This document shows positions 62,051 through 64,000 of a stretch of DNA of 64,000 nt, piece by piece; within the stretch, counting starts at the first letter, position 1; each line of letters begins with the position of its first letter. The notes below the pieces were generated by a model. The model was not told where the DNA came from. It searched no databases and saw only the letters and a program-made list of their open reading frames with translations. The stretch comes from Microbacterium halotolerans. Its GTDB lineage: Bacteria; Actinomycetota; Actinomycetes; Actinomycetales; Microbacteriaceae. A program made the translations under genes and the position numbers. The DNA lies in NCBI RefSeq assembly GCF_003569805.1, contig NZ_KZ984051.1, positions 907,519-971,518 of the forward strand. The letters are read 5' to 3'.

Positions 62051-62980
62051 TCAGCGCTTCATCATGCGGACGTCGCCGAACAGCTTCGCGATCCGGCCTA
62101 TCCACTCGTCGCGGCGGATGGCGAACCATCCGATCGCCATCGCGACCACACTGGCGGCGAAGACCCAGAACCCCACCCATGTGGCCGAGTCGCGGCCCGC
62201 GTACATCGCGTCGAGGTTGCGCAGCGCCCCGGTGGTGAGTACGAGGAAGACGTGCACGATGACGAAGGCGACGAAGAACAGCATGGTCGGCCAGTGCAGC
62301 GCCTTGGCCACGGAGCCGGGGAAGAAGCGGTTCAGGGTCGTCGGCCAGAACGTGCTCAGCCGCCATCCGGTCAGCGCGGCGGCGGGGGCTGCCAGGAACA
62401 CGATGGCGAAGTACGACAGCTGCTGCAGTGCGTTGTAGTTCACCCAGCTGTGGTGCGTCGGCCAGTCGAGGGAGAGGTACTGCAGACCCGCGGAGATCGC
62501 ATTCGGGATGATCTCCCACGTCGTCGGCACGATCCGCACCCAGTGCCCGCTCGCGAACAGCAACACGACGAACACGACGCCGTTGGCCAGCCACAGCAGA
62601 TCGACGCCGATGTGCGCCCACAGCGCCAGCGACATCCGGCGCTTCCTCACTCTGCGTGATGACCACAGCCCGCCTGAGAGCTTCTCGAAGCGATAGCGCA
62701 GGCCGCTGCGGATGATCAGCACCAGGAAGAACGCGTTGAGGAAGTGCGTCCACGACACGAAGGCGGGGATGCCCTCTGCGGTCCCCTCCGGCAGCGGGGC
62801 TTCGCCCGGGTAGGCCGCCAGGAACGCCTCGAGCGCCTCCGTCGTCAGGAGAGCGCGCACACCGAACACGGCGCACCACCCGACGACGCCGATCGCGGCG
62901 GCCAGGAGCAGCAGCGCCGAGCCGCGAACCCAGGTCGTCTCACGACGCACGGTCTGAGGCTGGGCGGGAACGGTCGGCAC
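62051..62980 (-). CDS. Cytochrome b-type membrane protein (cytochrome b561-like)
   Basis: 309 residues from GTG 62980. At least five long hydrophobic helices with spaced histidines: VSWTHFLNAFFLVLIIRSGL, LWAHIGVDLLWLANGVVF, AKALHWPTMLFFVAFVIVHV, typical of di-heme b561-type subunits. It could pass quinol electrons to a periplasmic-side oxidoreductase such as a molybdenum enzyme; the one in this window is 56 kb away. The 144 bases after its stop hold no gene. Confidence 0.8.
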   Translation of the reverse strand: MPTVPAQPQTVRRETTWVRGSALLLLAAAIGVVGWCAVFGVRALLTTEALEAFLAAYPGEAPLPEGTAEGIPAFVSWTHFLNAFFLVLIIRSGLRYRFEKLSGGLWSSRRVRKRRMSLALWAHIGVDLLWLANGVVFVVLLFASGHWVRIVPTTWEIIPNAISAGLQYLSLDWPTHHSWVNYNALQQLSYFAIVFLAAPAAALTGWRLSTFWPTTLNRFFPGSVAKALHWPTMLFFVAFVIVHVFLVLTTGALRNLDAMYAGRDSATWVGFWVFAASVVAMAIGWFAIRRDEWIGRIAKLFGDVRMMKR

Positions 62981-63045
62981 TCGTATATCTTGACCGATCG
63001 CGCCTGCGAGCGCGGAAAAGCGTTACGTCGTGTGTTGCATCGCGA

Positions 63046-63798
63046 TCAGGCAGAGCGACCGGCTTCGTATCCGGCGCGGTACGATTCCTCAGCGCCGGTG
63101 TGGAACATGTCGCGCTCGGCGGGGCGCAGGATGCTGCGCGCGCCGGGAAGATCGAGCTCGCCGACGAGATCGCCTCGACCCCGGATGACGGCGACGGGGC
63201 GACCGGAGGCCTTCCCCTTGACGAGGTCGGCTGCGGAGGCGAGCTCGTCGGCCGCGCACGGCTGGGTCACGGCGAGCTCTCGGCCCTGCGCGTCGGTCTG
63301 ACCGCGCAGATCCTCGAACACGTGCACGCCTGCCGCGCCGATCGCCTGATCGGTCTGGCCATCGCGCCACGCGCGGCCGAGGGTGTCGGAGACGATCACG
63401 CCGACGCGTGCGCCGAGCCGGGAGCGCAGACCTTCGGCGATGGCGCGGGCCGAGGCATCCGGATCCTCCGGAAGCAGCAGCACGGTGCCCTCAGGGGTGT
63501 TCGATGCGTCGACGCCGGCGGCAGCGGCGATGATGCCGAGTCGGCTCTCCACGATCCGGGTGCGCGAGCCGTTCGGCCAGGTGCGCTCGGCGACCACGCG
63601 CACCGTCTCGGCGGTGATCGCGTCCTCGCGGTCACCGGCCCTGACGAAGCGGCCCTCGGCCTTGGAGACGATCTTGCTGGTCACCACGAGGATGTCGCCG
63701 TCCGCCAGCGCGTCCCCCGCAGCTTCGGCGATCACCGCCACGAGATCGTCTCCCGCTGCGATCTCCCCGATCCCGTCCAGCGCCCACGCCTGAAGCAT
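63046..63798 (-). CDS. cofE: Coenzyme F420-0:L-glutamate ligase
   Basis: 250 residues, CofE length without the FMN domain of FbiB. Motifs: [90 protein letters not shown]. It adds the glutamate tail to F420-0 with GTP. cofD is usually the neighbour and may lie beyond the window end. Confidence 0.93.
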   Translation of the reverse strand: MLQAWALDGIGEIAAGDDLVAVIAEAAGDALADGDILVVTSKIVSKAEGRFVRAGDREDAITAETVRVVAERTWPNGSRTRIVESRLGIIAAAAGVDASNTPEGTVLLLPEDPDASARAIAEGLRSRLGARVGVIVSDTLGRAWRDGQTDQAIGAAGVHVFEDLRGQTDAQGRELAVTQPCAADELASAADLVKGKASGRPVAVIRGRGDLVGELDLPGARSILRPAERDMFHTGAEESYRAGYEAGRSA

Positions 63799-63810
63799 GT
63801 GCTCCGCCTC

Positions 63811-63884
63811 TCGCGAATGCCTACGATGTCCGCGAGCGCCTGCGAAACCGCACAGGCACTCGCGAAGAGCCTAGGCGCTCGCGG
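63811..63884. repeat. Cluster of nested inverted TCGCGA-type motifs upstream of cofE
   Basis: Four related 12-mers in order: TCGCGAATGCCT, CCGCGAGCGCCT, AGGCACTCGCGA, AGGCGCTCGCGG. The second and fourth are perfect complements, the first and third nearly so. It could fold as RNA or form an operator array. Nothing else is recognised between 63799 and 64000. Confidence 0.6.
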
Positions 63885-64000
63885 GCATCGCGGTGTGCGG
63901 GCCGGGCGCCCGTCGAGCGGTCCGGACGCGGCGATGTGCGTGCCCGCTTGGACTGAGCGTGGGGCGGGTGCGTGCAGCGCGAGGACGGTCCGCGATGTGC

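Overview
The window is about 70% GC and densely packed. Many genes join by 4-base ATGA or GTGA overlaps. The combination of coenzyme F420 genes, an FbiC-type FO synthase, an ECF thiamine transporter and LAXTG-type surface anchoring points to a high-GC actinobacterium, probably Microbacteriaceae (Microbacterium or a close relative). The genus is inferred from gene content and style, not from a marker gene. I see no tRNA, rRNA, CRISPR array, integrase or prophage.

Layout. 1-14.8 kb: a heme operon (hemD-hemB ... hemL) is interrupted by about 12 kb of foreign-looking cargo. The cargo starts with an IS3 transposase remnant and a SoxR redox-stress cassette (soxR, an almost perfect SoxR operator, then ferredoxin, ferredoxin reductase, flavin reductase and superoxide dismutase). 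Next come a second, truncated 3' end of hemB fused to a copy of a distant promoter region, and a membrane molybdenum oxidoreductase. A folate-dependent demethylation operon (dimethylglycine-oxidase-like protein, GcvT/DmdA-like protein, formate-THF ligase) and a toxin-antitoxin pair complete it. 14.8-21.7 kb: an F420 block (luciferase-like oxidoreductase, cofC, fgd, a Baeyer-Villiger-type monooxygenase, fbiC). The CofH half of FbiC lacks its radical-SAM cysteines. 21.7-29.5 kb: an orphan ABC ATPase with a long acidic tail, then an assimilatory sulfate-reduction operon on the minus strand (sulfite reductase, cysH, SUMT, fprA, fdxA), which holds a second ferredoxin/reductase pair.

29.6-40 kb: an enoyl-CoA hydratase-family protein, another luciferase-like oxidoreductase, a small coiled-coil membrane protein, and a large LuxR-type (LAL/MalT-like) regulator transcribed away from a 1673-residue sortase-anchored repeat protein. 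40-50 kb: a heterodimeric ABC exporter with one degenerate ATPase site, a D,D-carboxypeptidase, and a TPP riboswitch controlling an ECF thiamine-precursor transporter (YkoE-YkoD-YkoC type). 50-56 kb: YigZ, an AlkZ-like winged-helix protein, a further luciferase-like protein, a GntR regulator behind a structured leader with a small upstream ORF, a lipoprotein and rlmN. 56-64 kb: a three-gene sugar or polyol catabolic operon with a LacI-type operator, two esterase/hydrolase genes, a cytochrome-b-like membrane protein and cofE.

The genes connect along a few themes. Low-potential electron supply appears twice (ferredoxin plus FprA, once under SoxR and once for sulfite reduction). F420 biosynthesis (fbiC, cofC, cofE), reduction (fgd) and probable use (three luciferase-like enzymes) are spread over the window; cofD is not visible. 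Two interleaved direct repeats between 1 and 7.2 kb are best read as the scar of an old tandem duplication followed by reciprocal loss. Several genes carry a TAnnnT box 6-7 bases before their start codon, as expected for leaderless transcripts.
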